Assembly (NCBI RefSeq): GCF_900172265.1
Contig: NZ_FWFK01000006.1
Span: forward strand, 217,818 to 281,817
Origin: Roseivivax jejudonensis
GTDB taxonomy: Bacteria > Pseudomonadota > Alphaproteobacteria > Rhodobacterales > Rhodobacteraceae
Length of the DNA stretch: 64,000 bases
Reading direction: 5' to 3'
This document shows positions 34,115-43,361 of the stretch, piece by piece. Made by a program: the position numbers and the translations under genes. How positions within the stretch are numbered: the first letter of the stretch is position 1; each line of letters begins with the position of its first letter. The notes under the pieces were generated by a model that was not told where the DNA came from, searched no databases, and worked only from the letters and a program-made list of their open reading frames with translations.

Positions 34115-36177
34115 GCGGACCTGTCCCAGACACGCAGGTCCGTGCATGCGGTCAGAAAGTCGCCGGGCGCGACCTCGGAGGCGGGTATCATGCCGCTGTC
34201 TCTGCGTGCGCTCGATACGCCGGCCGCGTCGAGCAACGGTTTGACCCCCTCGCCGTAGTAGATGAACTTGCCGTGCGCGTAGGCGTCGGCGACCCATTTG
34301 CGCGCCTCGTGCATCTGCGCGAGCGCTTGAGCGCCGCTGTCGGAGGCAAGGATCGCCACCGCGTCGAACAGGACAGACGGACCGCCGTCGATCTTCTCGT
34401 TCGCCGGTATGTGGGTGCCGTCCTCGGCGACCACGCCGGCGATCTGCGGCGCCACGACGGTGACCGTCACCGAGGCATCGGCGGCCGCCTTCAGAAGCGC
34501 ATCGACCTTCGCGCGGTCCACCTCGTCCGTCAGGAGAAGCCCCAGCCGGCGCCCGGCGAAACTCTCGGGGCCGTTCTCCAGGATGGAGAGCGCCGGACTG
34601 CGCGGCAGGTCCGTGATCGGCTCCCGCGCGGGCGTCGCCTTGTCGGGCACCGCCATGCCGAGACCTCGGGCCACGCTCTCGGTCAGCTCCTCGTCGATAT
34701 GCCGCAGATGCGCCATCACGCGGTTGCGGATCTCCGGCACGTCGACCTTGGAGAGCTCGAAGACCAGCGCATCGACGATGTGGCTCTGCTCCACCTGCGT
34801 CTGGCTGACGTAGAATTGGCGCGCCTGGCTGTAGTGATCGGCAAAGGTCGGAGAGCGCTCCCGCACCTTGGGCCCTTCGACGTGCTGGGGGTAGCTCTCG
34901 TAGCCGCGCGGGGTCTCGCGCGGGCCGGCGGCTGCACCGCTCCAGGAATTCGGCTCGTAGTTCGCGCGACCCTTTGGGGTCCGCATCGCCATGTGCCCGT
35001 CATGCTGAAAGTTGTGCACCGGGCATCGCGGCGCGTTCACGGGGATATGCGTGAAGTTCGGGCCACCGAGGCGCTTCAGCTGCGTGTCGAGATAGGAGAA
35101 GTTGCGCCCCTGCAGCAGCGGATCGTCCGTGAAGTCGATCCCCGGCACCACGTTGCCGGTCTGGAAGGCGACCTGCTCGGTCTCGGCAAAGAAGTTGTTG
35201 ACCATCCGGTCGAGGACCAGCCGGCCGACGCGGCGCACCGGCACTTCCTTCTCGGGGATGATCTTGGTCGCGTCGAGCACATCGAAGTCGAAGCGCTCTG
35301 CGAAGTCCTCGTCGAAGACCTGCAGGCCAAGCTCCCATTCGGGATAGTCGCCCGACTGGATCGCGTCCCAGAGATCGCGGCGGTGGTAGTCCGGATCCGC
35401 CCCGTTCAGCTGCATCGCCTCGTTCCACGTCACCGATTGCAGGCCCTGATTGGGCTTCCAGTGGAACTTGACGAAGCGCGAGGTTCCCTCGGCGTCGACC
35501 AGGCGGAACGTGTGGACGCCGAACCCTTCCATGAACCGGAAGCTGCGCGGAATCGTGCGGTCCGACATGATCCACATGACCATGTGCATCGATTCCGGGG
35601 TCAGCGAGATGAAGTCCCAGAAATTGTTGTGCGCCGTCTGCGCCTGCGGAAAGCCGCGGTCGGGCTCCTGCTTGGCGGCGTGGATCAGATCGGGAAACTT
35701 TATGGCGTCCTGGATGAAGAAAACCGGGATGTTGTTGCCGACGAGATCCCAGTTGCCCTCCTTGGTGTAGAGCTTCACGGCGAAGCCGCGCACGTCGCGC
35801 GCCAGATCCGGCGAGCCCTTGTTGCCGGCCACGGTAGAAAACCGCACGAAGGCCTCCGTCCGCTCGCCACCGCGCTGGAAAAGATCGGCGCAGGTGAGGT
35901 CGGAAAGCGACTCGTAGGTCTCGAAGAATCCGTGCGCGCCGTAGCCCCGGGCGTGGACCACGCGCTCGGGGATGCGCTCGTGATCGAAGTGAAAGATCTT
36001 CTCGCGGAAGTGTTGATCCTGGATCAGCGTCGGGCCGCGTCGTCCCGCCTTGAGCGAGTTCTGATCGTCGGCGACGCGAACCCCTTGTTCGGTCGTCAGG
36101 TCGGGGCGAGCGCCACTGGCAGTCTGATGGGTCTCTCCGCCCTTGCCGACGGTCTCGCGGTCGTGTTGGTCGGCCAT
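34111..36177 (-). CDS. katE: Large-subunit haem catalase (HPII/KatE type)
   Basis: 688 residues, which fits the large clade-2 catalases. The catalytic histidine lies in [12 protein letters not shown] (~residue 76) and the asparagine in [10 protein letters not shown] (~150). The haem-iron tyrosine region and the flavodoxin/GATase-like C-terminal domain are present ([14 protein letters not shown] to the end). It degrades H2O2, typically in stationary phase or stress. An EcfG-type box is 41 bp upstream of the ATG, which fits known EcfG control of catalases. A small membrane-anchored protein is coupled downstream. Confidence 0.94.
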   Translation of the reverse strand: MADQHDRETVGKGGETHQTASGARPDLTTEQGVRVADDQNSLKAGRRGPTLIQDQHFREKIFHFDHERIPERVVHARGYGAHGFFETYESLSDLTCADLFQRGGERTEAFVRFSTVAGNKGSPDLARDVRGFAVKLYTKEGNWDLVGNNIPVFFIQDAIKFPDLIHAAKQEPDRGFPQAQTAHNNFWDFISLTPESMHMVMWIMSDRTIPRSFRFMEGFGVHTFRLVDAEGTSRFVKFHWKPNQGLQSVTWNEAMQLNGADPDYHRRDLWDAIQSGDYPEWELGLQVFDEDFAERFDFDVLDATKIIPEKEVPVRRVGRLVLDRMVNNFFAETEQVAFQTGNVVPGIDFTDDPLLQGRNFSYLDTQLKRLGGPNFTHIPVNAPRCPVHNFQHDGHMAMRTPKGRANYEPNSWSGAAAGPRETPRGYESYPQHVEGPKVRERSPTFADHYSQARQFYVSQTQVEQSHIVDALVFELSKVDVPEIRNRVMAHLRHIDEELTESVARGLGMAVPDKATPAREPITDLPRSPALSILENGPESFAGRRLGLLLTDEVDRAKVDALLKAAADASVTVTVVAPQIAGVVAEDGTHIPANEKIDGGPSVLFDAVAILASDSGAQALAQMHEARKWVADAYAHGKFIYYGEGVKPLLDAAGVSSARRDSGMIPASEVAPGDFLTACTDLRVWDRSA

Positions 36178-36217
36178 GGGTGCCTCGCGCCTTCAATGCT
36201 TGTTGGATGGCCGTCGC

Positions 36218-36242
36218 AACAGCCGGGCGACCGACTTGTTCC
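36218..36242 (-). promoter_or_regulatory. EcfG-type promoter for katE
   Basis: Minus-strand ACCGGGAACAA with GGAAC at 36242-36238, a 16-bp spacer, and TGTT at 36221-36218, 41 bp before the ATG. Confidence 0.8.
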
Positions 36243-36315
36243 CGGTCGCGCATCGAAGATGTCTCGAGGCGAGAGGCGGAAAGGAAACGACCCTCTGCCG
36301 CTGCGGCCCGCGGCC

Positions 36316-38049
36316 TTATCCGGGCGGGCCGCGATCCAGGACGGCGAAGCCGAGGCCGGGGAGGCGAACGCCCTGTTCGCCCATCTCGGCGAGGGAGCCG
36401 GGCACGTCCTCGAGCAGGGTGGCGGGCGGATCCGCGGCAAACCAACGCTCCGCCAGAGAGAAGTTCAGGATCACGGTGAGGGTGCGGTCGGCATCGTAGC
36501 GGTCGAAGACCACGAGCGGCACCGCGGCGCGCGACCCCGCGCGTTCCGAGCCCATGCGCAGAAGCGGTACCTCGCGACGCCACGCCATCAAGGCCCGGAA
36601 AAACGACAGCACGCTGTCGGGGTCGTCCTCCTGGCGGGAGACGGCGAACGGCAGATGCTCCTGCGGCACCGGCATCCAGGGCGCGCCGGTCGAGAACCCG
36701 GCCTGCGCGGCCTGTGCGTCCCAGGGCATCGGCGTTCTGACCCCGTCGCGACCGACGAAATCCGGCCAGAGGTTGATCGACCACGGATCGCGCAGCGCCT
36801 CGTAGGGCAACTCCGGCTGCGGCAGTCCGAGTTCTTCGCCCTGAAAGACGATACCCCCGCCGCGCAGCGTGGCCTGCAGGAAGAGCAGCAGCTTGGCCGC
36901 CTCGCCGGTGCGCCCGGCGTCCACGGCAAAGCTGGTGAGGTTCGACACCGCGCGGATCGAGTCGTGGTTGGTGAAGTTGTTCATCAGCCAGCCCGACCCG
37001 ATGAAGTCCGACCGAATGTCGAGCTGATGCATCCACTCCTCGAGCGTCTGATCGGTATTGATCAGGTCGAAGTCGTAGACCGCGTGCAGCCGGTTGCCGT
37101 CGGCGGTGTACTTCACGGCAAAGCGCGAACTGTCGAGATCCGCAAGCTCGCCGATCAGCGCGCGGCTTGGCGAATAGGCATCGACCGCCTCGCGCAGCCT
37201 CTCGATGATCGGGATCGCGTCGGGGAGATCGCGGTCGAACAGGTGCTGCTGCCGCGCGAACGGATTGCTCGGCCCGCCGCCAAGGCGGACCTGGTCGTCG
37301 CCGTCGTATCTCGGGGGGTTGTTGCGCAGCTTGTCGTCCCAGCAGAGGCACTGCACCGCATCGAGCCGGAAGCCGTCGACGCCGAGGTCGAGCCAGAAGC
37401 GCAGCGCGTCGATGACCGCCTCGAGAACCTCCGGATTGCGCAGGTTGAGCGCTGGCTGACATTGGAGGAACGGGTGGTAGTAGTATTGCTGGCGGCGCGG
37501 CTCCCATGTCCAGGCGGAGCCTCCGCCGAAGGATGACAGCCAATTGTTGGGCGGACCTCCATCCTCTGCCGCATCGGCCCAGATATACCAGTCCGCCCGC
37601 GGGCCGGTGCGGGCACGGCGGCTTTCGACGAACCAGTGATGCTCCTCCGAGGTGTGGCAGGGAATGAAATCCAGGAGCAGCTTCAGATCGCGGTCGTGGC
37701 ACGCCTCGATCAGCTCCATGACGTCGCCGAGCGAGCCGAGCTGCGGATCGACGTTGCGGAAATCGCTTATGTCGTACCCGAAATCCTCGCCCGGGGAGGG
37801 ATAGAAGGGCGACAGCCAGACCCCGTCGACACCGAGAGAGCGGATGTAGTCGAGCCGGTCGATCACGCCGCGGAGATCGCCGACGCCGTCGCCGTCGCTG
37901 TCCTGGAACGACCGCACGTAGACCTCGTAGAAGATGCCGCCGCGCCACCAGTCGCGCTCGGCATCGGCGGGGCGCGAGGGGATCAGCATGGCCTCCGCGA
38001 TAAGCGCCTCGCGGCCCGCGCCACGCGTTGCAGGGTGCCGGGTCGTCAT
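36316..38049 (-). CDS. GH13-family alpha-glucosidase-type enzyme (second of pair)
   Basis: 577 residues of the GH13 alpha-amylase superfamily. Conserved regions are [11 protein letters not shown] (region I), [11 protein letters not shown] with the nucleophile Asp (region II), the acid/base Glu in ALIGELADL, and [10 protein letters not shown] (region IV). The (beta/alpha)8 barrel and C-terminal beta domain look complete. The substrate cannot be fixed; related enzymes are alpha-glucosidases, trehalose-active enzymes or sucrose hydrolases. The ATG at 38049 overlaps the stop of the paralogous gene upstream, so the two are co-expressed from the EcfG-type promoter at 39708. Confidence 0.88.
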   Translation of the reverse strand: MTTRHPATRGAGREALIAEAMLIPSRPADAERDWWRGGIFYEVYVRSFQDSDGDGVGDLRGVIDRLDYIRSLGVDGVWLSPFYPSPGEDFGYDISDFRNVDPQLGSLGDVMELIEACHDRDLKLLLDFIPCHTSEEHHWFVESRRARTGPRADWYIWADAAEDGGPPNNWLSSFGGGSAWTWEPRRQQYYYHPFLQCQPALNLRNPEVLEAVIDALRFWLDLGVDGFRLDAVQCLCWDDKLRNNPPRYDGDDQVRLGGGPSNPFARQQHLFDRDLPDAIPIIERLREAVDAYSPSRALIGELADLDSSRFAVKYTADGNRLHAVYDFDLINTDQTLEEWMHQLDIRSDFIGSGWLMNNFTNHDSIRAVSNLTSFAVDAGRTGEAAKLLLFLQATLRGGGIVFQGEELGLPQPELPYEALRDPWSINLWPDFVGRDGVRTPMPWDAQAAQAGFSTGAPWMPVPQEHLPFAVSRQEDDPDSVLSFFRALMAWRREVPLLRMGSERAGSRAAVPLVVFDRYDADRTLTVILNFSLAERWFAADPPATLLEDVPGSLAEMGEQGVRLPGLGFAVLDRGPPG

Positions 38050-39683
38050 CGCACAGCCCCCGCGACACTATTCGGCGGGCGTCCGAACCAGGCGCCCCAG
38101 GCGGGCAGGTGAATGCCCGTCTCGTCGGCATGACAGCCGAAGCCGTGGCCCTCGAGTGCGCCCCCGCTGATCGCGTGACCGGGTGTCACGCAGGCCCCGC
38201 CGGGGCTGAGATTGATTGCGCAGAAGACCGGGTTGGCGCCGTCGTCACGGGTGAAGGTCAGCACGCCTTCGGGCCCGTCATGCATCCGCATCGCGCCGTG
38301 GCGCAGTGCGGGCTCGTCCCGCCGCCACGCAAGGAAGCGGCGGATCCGGTTGAGCGGGCTGCCCGGCTGCGCGTCCTGCGTGGCAACCGACAGACGCAGA
38401 TGAGCCGGCGGCACGGGCAGCCACGGCGCCTCGTGGCTGAAGTCCCCATTGGGATGGTCGGCGGTCCAGGGCATCGGTGTGCGCGCGCCGTCTCGGCCGG
38501 CATAGGCCGGCCAGAACTCGCGGCCGTAGGGATCCTGCAAGTCTTCGTAGTCGAGCGTGGCCTCCGGCAGCGCCAGTTCGCTGCCCTGATAGAGGCAGGC
38601 CGCCCCGCGCAGGCAGGTCAGGGCCACCAGCGCCATGACCGACGCATCGGGATTGTCTTCCCAGCCGCAGCGCGTCGGCGTGCGGGTGAAATCGTGGTTG
38701 TCCATCGCCCAGCACGGCCAGCCGTCGGTGTCGGAGTATCCGAGCTTCTCCGCCGATCTTCGGATGACCGCCGGATCGCGCTGCTCCGCCCCCAGAAGGT
38801 CGTAGCCGTAGGCCAGGTGCAGGCGTCCGGGCGCCGTGTATTCGCGGTGAAGCTGCGCGTAGTTCTCCTGGTGCATTTCGCCCAGCAGGACGCGGTCCTC
38901 ATATTCGTCGGTCAGCGCGCGCAGGCGCTCCAAGAAGCCGAGGTTCTCCGGCTGGCCGATGTCGTGCACGTGGCGCTGATAGCTGTAGGGGTTGAACTGG
39001 AAATGCGCGCCGCGCGGCGTCTCCGGCTCGGGCGGGTTGTCGCGCAATTCGGTATCGTGAAAGTAGAACGCGCAGACGTCGAGACGAAAGCCGTCGGCCC
39101 CGAGGTCGAGCCAGTACCGGCACACGTCCAGCACCGCCTCCTGAACCTCGGGGTTGTGGAAATTGAGATCGGGCTGCTCGCGCAGAAAATTGTGCAGGTA
39201 ATACTGGCTTCGCCAGGGCGACCATTGCCACGACGCGCCGCCGAAGACCGACAGCCAATTGTTCGGGGGCCCGCCATCCGGCGCGGCATCGGCCCAGACA
39301 TACCAGTCGGCCTTCGGATTGTCGCGCGAGCCGCGGCTTTCGCGGAACCAGGGATGCTGGTCGGAGGTGTGCGACAGCACCTGATCCATCAGTACGCGAA
39401 GGCCGCGCCGGTGCGCCTCGTCGAACAGGACCTGCACGTCGCCCTGCTGGCCGAAGAGCGGGTCGACCGCGCGGTAATCCGAGACGTCGTAGCCGTAATC
39501 CTTCATCGGCGATTGCACGAAGGGCGAGATCCAGATGGCGTCGACTCCCAGCGCGGCGATGTAGTCGAGCTTTCGGGTGATCCCCGGAAGATCGCCGACA
39601 CCGTTGCCGGTCGTGTCGAGGAAGGATCGCGGATAGATCTGGTAGATGGTGGCGCCCTGCCACCATGCGGCATGGGTGGTCAT
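38046..39683 (-). CDS. GH13-family alpha-glucosidase-type enzyme (first of pair)
   Basis: 545 residues from the ATG at 39683 (GAGGCAGCG precedes it). Catalytic regions are [23 protein letters not shown] with the nucleophile Asp, the Glu in [10 protein letters not shown], and MDNHDFTR. It is closely similar to the downstream GH13 enzyme over the barrel (both carry [17 protein letters not shown]), so the two look like an old tandem duplication. The likely role is turnover of an alpha-glucosidic solute. Control by an EcfG-type box 25 bp upstream suggests a link to osmotic or desiccation stress. Confidence 0.88.
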   Translation of the reverse strand: MTTHAAWWQGATIYQIYPRSFLDTTGNGVGDLPGITRKLDYIAALGVDAIWISPFVQSPMKDYGYDVSDYRAVDPLFGQQGDVQVLFDEAHRRGLRVLMDQVLSHTSDQHPWFRESRGSRDNPKADWYVWADAAPDGGPPNNWLSVFGGASWQWSPWRSQYYLHNFLREQPDLNFHNPEVQEAVLDVCRYWLDLGADGFRLDVCAFYFHDTELRDNPPEPETPRGAHFQFNPYSYQRHVHDIGQPENLGFLERLRALTDEYEDRVLLGEMHQENYAQLHREYTAPGRLHLAYGYDLLGAEQRDPAVIRRSAEKLGYSDTDGWPCWAMDNHDFTRTPTRCGWEDNPDASVMALVALTCLRGAACLYQGSELALPEATLDYEDLQDPYGREFWPAYAGRDGARTPMPWTADHPNGDFSHEAPWLPVPPAHLRLSVATQDAQPGSPLNRIRRFLAWRRDEPALRHGAMRMHDGPEGVLTFTRDDGANPVFCAINLSPGGACVTPGHAISGGALEGHGFGCHADETGIHLPAWGAWFGRPPNSVAGAVR

Positions 39684-39707
39684 CGCTGCCTCGCTTTTGC
39701 GGGTGAA

Positions 39708-39733
39708 AACACGAAACCGCGCCCGGCTGTTCC
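39708..39733 (-). promoter_or_regulatory. EcfG-type promoter for the GH13 pair
   Basis: Minus-strand CCGGAACAG with GGAAC at 39733-39729, a 17-bp spacer, and TGTT at 39711-39708. The -10 is 25 bp from the start codon. Confidence 0.65.
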
Positions 39734-39752
39734 GGATCATGTCACCGGGGCG

Positions 39753-39803
39753 CGCACGCGGCCCGACGGTCTCGAGCCCGCGCACGCGGCCCGACGGTCT
39801 CGA
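39753..39803. repeat. Tandem direct repeat, 28-bp period
   Basis: A 23-bp stretch beginning CGCACGCGGCCCGACGG is present identically at 39753-39775 and 39781-39803. It lies just upstream of the GH13 promoter and may be a duplicated regulator site or a replication slip. Confidence 0.75.
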
Positions 39804-39898
39804 TGCCGCAGCACCGGCGTGTCGCGCCGTCGCGCGTGTCGACAGGGGGAGGGCGGCCCGGTCAGCGCGACAGACGCGCGCGAACCGAGCCGGACAGA

Positions 39899-40378
39899 TC
39901 ACCACCAGCCACTATCGACTTCTTGGCGGGACTCGAGCTGCTCCTCGGTCAAGGGCGTCACCAGCGCGAGGTCGCCCCAGGCGTCCTCGAAGCTGCCACC
40001 GACGGTCTTGAGGTCCGCGATGTCGATGACGATGTCGGCGTCCCCGATGTCGAGCCAACCGCCGACTTCGGCAACGACGCCGACGACCTCGCCGTCTCTC
40101 GAGATCACGATGTCCGACACCTCGCCGACCTCTTCCCAGTCCGTGTCGACTTCTTCGTAGTAGTCGGTACCGGTCCACTCCGCCTCGTCGTAGTTCATCG
40201 ACTGGGTGTAGATATCCGCCCCGATGATGTGCTCGGCACGGATGAACCGCTCGCCCAACTCCTCGGCAACGACGCCGCTGTTCCGGCCCATGGGCGAGGT
40301 TTCGTCGGTTTGGCCCAGGGCCACGCCGGCGGGGCCTGCCACGGTGGCGAGGATCAGAGATTTTGCGAAACGCTGCAT
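39899..40378 (-). CDS. Exported PRC-barrel domain protein
   Basis: 159 residues. A signal peptide (MQRFAKSLILATVAGPAGVA LGQ) is followed by a PRC-barrel domain (residues ~48-130: IIGADIYTQ, EVGEVSDIVISRDGEVVGVVAEVGGWLDIG) and a short acidic tail. PRC-barrel proteins with this 'L/I-x-G-x-x-(I/V)-Y' opening are frequent EcfG-controlled periplasmic proteins in alphaproteobacteria; their function is unknown. The protein is notably acidic. An EcfG-type box is 36 bp before the ATG. Confidence 0.88.
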   Translation of the reverse strand: MQRFAKSLILATVAGPAGVALGQTDETSPMGRNSGVVAEELGERFIRAEHIIGADIYTQSMNYDEAEWTGTDYYEEVDTDWEEVGEVSDIVISRDGEVVGVVAEVGGWLDIGDADIVIDIADLKTVGGSFEDAWGDLALVTPLTEEQLESRQEVDSGWW

Positions 40379-40413
40379 TTCGAGGTCTCCCTTTTTTCTC
40401 GCGGAGCGTCGGC

Positions 40414-40438
40414 AACAGCCGGACCTGCGCAATGTTCC
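40414..40438 (-). promoter_or_regulatory. EcfG-type promoter for the PRC-barrel gene
   Basis: Minus-strand TCTGGAACATT with GGAAC at 40438-40434, a 16-bp spacer, and TGTT at 40417-40414, 36 bp before the ATG. Confidence 0.75.
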
Positions 40439-40624
40439 AGAACCTCTCCTTCGTCCAACCGTGACGCATCCTCGGCGACGAGGCGCACCGAGTGTGTGCC
40501 CATCGCGCAGGCGCCCCGACGCCATCTTTGCTCGGGCGCGGGGGTGGCGACCACGTCGCAGCGCGCCATCTGTCTGGCGACGCAAATCCGTGACGAAGCG
40601 GGTCGCCCCAGGGACGAGAACGCG

Positions 40625-41140
40625 ATGGAGATGCTCTACCAAGGCTGGGAAGGGATCGTGCGCACGCTGGTCGTGGGCACGCTGGCCTACGTCGCGCTCG
40701 TCGCGGTCCTGAGAGTGACGGGGAACCGGACGTTGTCCAAGCTCAACGCCTTCGACCTCGTGGTGACCGTGGCGCTCGGGTCGGTGCTGGCGTCGATCCT
40801 GTTGTCCGAGGGCGTGGCGCTCGCCGAAGGTGTGACGGCCTTTCTGCTCCTGATCGGCTTGCAATACGGCGTGGCGATGCTCTCGGTGAAGAGCCGGCGG
40901 TTCGCCAAGCTGGTGCGATCCGAACCGCGGCTCCTGCTGCGCGACGGCGAGCCGCTGCCGCAGGCAATGCACGAGGCGCGCGTCACCCGCGACGAGCTCG
41001 ACACGGTGATGCGAACCTCGGGATACGCGGACCGCTCGGCGGTCTCCTCGATCATCCTGGAATCGGACGGCTCCTTCTCGGTCATCGGCAAGGACACCGA
41101 GACGCGCGGGAGGGCCTCGGTCGGCACCTCCGCGAGGTAG
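40625..41140 (+). CDS. DUF421 (YetF-like) membrane protein
   Basis: 171 residues. Three N-terminal transmembrane helices (TLVVGTLAYVALVAVLRV; LNAFDLVVTVALGSVLASIL; GVTAFLLLIGLQYGVAML) precede a small cytoplasmic alpha/beta domain (LVRSEPRLLLRDG ... MHEARVTRDELDTVMR). The motif G-N-R-T-L-S-K-L-N-A-F-D is the DUF421 signature. Function is unknown, and members are often stress-associated. The start at 40625 is the first Met; a second ATG at 40631 is possible. No EcfG-type box is visible on this strand. Confidence 0.88.
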   Translation: MEMLYQGWEGIVRTLVVGTLAYVALVAVLRVTGNRTLSKLNAFDLVVTVALGSVLASILLSEGVALAEGVTAFLLLIGLQYGVAMLSVKSRRFAKLVRSEPRLLLRDGEPLPQAMHEARVTRDELDTVMRTSGYADRSAVSSIILESDGSFSVIGKDTETRGRASVGTSAR

Positions 41141-41342
41141 GCGCGGCTTGCGCGCTCGGCCTTTGTGTCCCGGTCGGCTGACCCGTGGGCTTCGGGGGGT
41201 CCGCGGCGCACTTGGTCGGTCCGCGGTGCCGTTCTCCGGCGCCCGGCCGATTGGACAGCCCTTGCAACGGCCCGAAAGTGTGCCGGGCACCGTCGATGTA
41301 TCGGTCATGGTTTCGGCCCACAGATTCATGGCCCAGGCCCTT

Positions 41343-41365
41343 GTAATGCTGCAGTGCAGCATTAC
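41343..41365. promoter_or_regulatory. PhaR-type operator upstream of the phasin gene
   Basis: Perfect inverted repeat with arms GTAATGCTGC (41343-41352) and GCAGCATTAC (41356-41365) around AGT. Its core fits CTGC-N3-GCAG, the pattern described for the PHA-responsive repressor PhaR. It sits 52 bp before the phasin ATG. Confidence 0.72.
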
Positions 41366-41416
41366 TTTCGGGTGTAAGAGACGAATTCACCGGACGCTCT
41401 CGAAAGGAGACGCATC

Positions 41417-41845
41417 ATGGCAAAACAGACCAACCGCACCGCCGCAAACGACATTCAGAGCCTGTTCGATCCGAAGAACTACCAGGACATGCTCGGCACC
41501 TGGTCGGACTACAACGCGCGCGTGACGACGCTCGTCGTCGATGCCGCATCGAAGTCCAGCGATGTCGCGAACGACACCGCGCAGGAAGCATTCTCGAACG
41601 TGCGCGAACTGGCCTCGGCCAAGACCGACCCGGCGGAATACGCCAAAGCCTACAGCACCTTCGCGCAGAAGCAGATGGAGCTGTTCATGCGCACCGCGCA
41701 GAGCCTCGGCGGGATCGCGCAGCACACCGGTCAGCAGTCGGTTGATGTTGCCTCGAGCGCCGGACAGGATATGGGCGCGAAAGTGGCGTCGAAGGCTGAA
41801 GAAGCTGCCAACACGACGAAGTCGGCCGCCAGCAAGGCGAGCTGA
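41417..41845 (+). CDS. phaP: Phasin-family PHA granule protein
   Basis: 142 residues, all-helical and amphipathic, with FDPKNYQDMLGTWSDYN near the N-terminus, MELFMRTAQSLGGIA in the middle and an Ala/Ser/Lys-rich tail (GAKVASKAEEAANTTKSAA). This is the phasin 2-type fold that coats polyhydroxyalkanoate granules. A strong SD (GAAAGGAGA) precedes the ATG at 41417. Regulation by PhaR is suggested by the palindromic site upstream. A clear intrinsic terminator follows, so it is a single-gene unit. PHA synthase is not in the window. Confidence 0.88.
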   Translation: MAKQTNRTAANDIQSLFDPKNYQDMLGTWSDYNARVTTLVVDAASKSSDVANDTAQEAFSNVRELASAKTDPAEYAKAYSTFAQKQMELFMRTAQSLGGIAQHTGQQSVDVASSAGQDMGAKVASKAEEAANTTKSAASKAS

Positions 41846-41882
41846 ACGCGTCAGGATCGCGACATTGCGATCACGTGAAGAG

Positions 41883-41908
41883 AGGCGGGCGAGAGCCCGC
41901 CTTTTTTT
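41883..41908 (+). terminator. Rho-independent terminator of the phasin gene
   Basis: 8-bp stem AGGCGGGC / GCCCGCCT with loop GAGA (41883-41902), followed directly by seven T residues. This is the clearest intrinsic terminator in the window. Confidence 0.9.
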
Positions 41909-42191
41909 GCGTTGCAAGCCCGCTTAGAAGCCGATGCCAACCGCATATCGAGGTGCGACGAGGGCGGACCTCACAAAGGCGTGGCGCACCTCGATGCCGT
42001 CGAGCGCACGCAGCGGTCCAGTCCTTGGAGCGAGACCGGTGCACAGTGGCCCGTGTGCCGGGCCAGCATGGCGGCGAACGGGACCAAAGCGCTGTCGATA
42101 TCGTCGTGCGTCTCTTACCGGGCATTCAGACAATCCGCGAAACGAGCACAGACCCAACGTTCGAGCGTGCAGGAACGCCCGTGACGGCGGA
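41909..42191. other. Gap between converging phasin and C45 genes
   Basis: No gene-like frame, RNA gene or EcfG-type box is visible in this stretch. Composition resembles the other intergenic regions. Confidence 0.5.
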
Positions 42192-42217
42192 GCCTGCCAC
42201 CTCATGCCGTGGCAGGC
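42192..42217 (-). terminator. Hairpin downstream of the C45 hydrolase gene
   Basis: Perfect 9-bp stem GCCTGCCAC (42192-42200) / GTGGCAGGC (42209-42217), 8 bp past the C45 stop codon. There is no T-run on the minus strand. Confidence 0.5.
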
Positions 42218-42224
42218 GGGCGCT

Positions 42225-43361
42225 TTACGCCGCGAACAACATGCCGAACGCGACCCAGTCGATCTGCCCGCGCTCGGCCCGGTCGAGCCAGTTCCGCGCC
42301 GCCGGGCGGTTGCGGGGTGGCACGTGCCGCAAGAGCTCGGCGAACCCGGGGGCGGACGTCTCGGCGCCAGAGGCGTCCCGCGGTGCAGGCGCCAGCTGCA
42401 CGTGCCGGGTGGTCTCTTTGAAATCGCTCAGGTTCTGGCACATCTCGGCGTCCGGCCAGAGCAGGCGCATGCGCGCCTCCCGCGGTGCGTAGACAGCGGT
42501 GAAGAGCGTGCCGAAGCCACCGGCGAAATCCGTCTGGTAGAGCGGTGGCGCGAGAAACGCTCCGAGCTTGTCCTCGAGCGGGCCGGCCCCCGACACCAGC
42601 CGCGACAGGCATGCGCGCCGCTCGACCGTGCGTGTGAACGACGCCTTGTCGGGAAGCGGCGCGGAGAGCTGGTGGTTCGTCGCGATCGACGGCGCGCGTG
42701 CCGTGCAGCCGCCGCCGGCGTGCATCTCGACCGAGGCCGTCTCGCCCGCGGCATCCGCCAGCACGAGGTTGTAATCCATGTGGGACGGCACCCGGGCCAG
42801 CACCGCGCGCGCCTCTGCGACGCTCCGGCAGGTTTCCAGCACGTAGCGCAGGATCGTGCAGATCCCGAAGCCCCTGCCGGTGGCGTGCGTTCCCCCGAAG
42901 GCAAGGGCCACGGAGAGACCGTGTGCATTGATGCCGTCGGAGAGACCCCAGAGGAACTCGGTCATGCCCATCACGGGCGTACCGGTCCATTCGGTCCGCA
43001 GGAGCAGACCCTCGTTCAGGTCGGGCGACAGGTCGTAGTTGCGCACGAGGGTCGCGGCGCCGTCCGACGGGATCGCGGCCACCGAGCATCCGCCGAGGTA
43101 GGGCGGCGGGCACCACGTCGACAGGAACCGCGCGGCCAGATCGTCGCCGCCGGCAAGCATGGCGAGCCGCCGATGCACGGGCACCAGTTCCGGCATGTAC
43201 CGGGCGAGGGCGGCCACGCACTCGGCCCGGTCCGGGCCCTCGCGCCCGCCGCGCGCCTCGAACCACGCGCGGTAGGCCGGCCAGGACAGGGTCCAGCGCG
43301 CGCACCACTTGGGGCCGGGGCGCGCCTCGGCCACGGCGGTGAAGGTCATGTCCGCGGTCAT
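42225..43361 (-). CDS. C45-family autoproteolytic acyltransferase/amidohydrolase
   Basis: 378 residues of the Ntn-hydrolase C45 (AAT/penicillin-acylase-like) family. The probable nucleophile is Cys92 in YLGGCSVAAI, exposed by self-cleavage. Further family features are LVRNYDLSPD, TEFLWGLSDGINAHGLSVAL and DYNLVLADAAGETASVE. Substrates in the family are N-acyl amines such as penicillins or carcinine; here it is unknown. The ATG at 43361 overlaps the stop of the esterase upstream by four bases. The operon is RHH regulator, esterase, C45 hydrolase. Confidence 0.87.
   Translation of the reverse strand: MTADMTFTAVAEARPGPKWCARWTLSWPAYRAWFEARGGREGPDRAECVAALARYMPELVPVHRRLAMLAGGDDLAARFLSTWCPPPYLGGCSVAAIPSDGAATLVRNYDLSPDLNEGLLLRTEWTGTPVMGMTEFLWGLSDGINAHGLSVALAFGGTHATGRGFGICTILRYVLETCRSVAEARAVLARVPSHMDYNLVLADAAGETASVEMHAGGGCTARAPSIATNHQLSAPLPDKASFTRTVERRACLSRLVSGAGPLEDKLGAFLAPPLYQTDFAGGFGTLFTAVYAPREARMRLLWPDAEMCQNLSDFKETTRHVQLAPAPRDASGAETSAPGFAELLRHVPPRNRPAARNWLDRAERGQIDWVAFGMLFAA

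Noticed and set aside
33688..37536. 1282-codon open frame on the plus strand
   Set aside because: It runs antisense through the small anchor protein, catalase and first GH13 gene, all of which have clear domains and conserved active sites. The translation has no recognisable domain and shadow-type composition.
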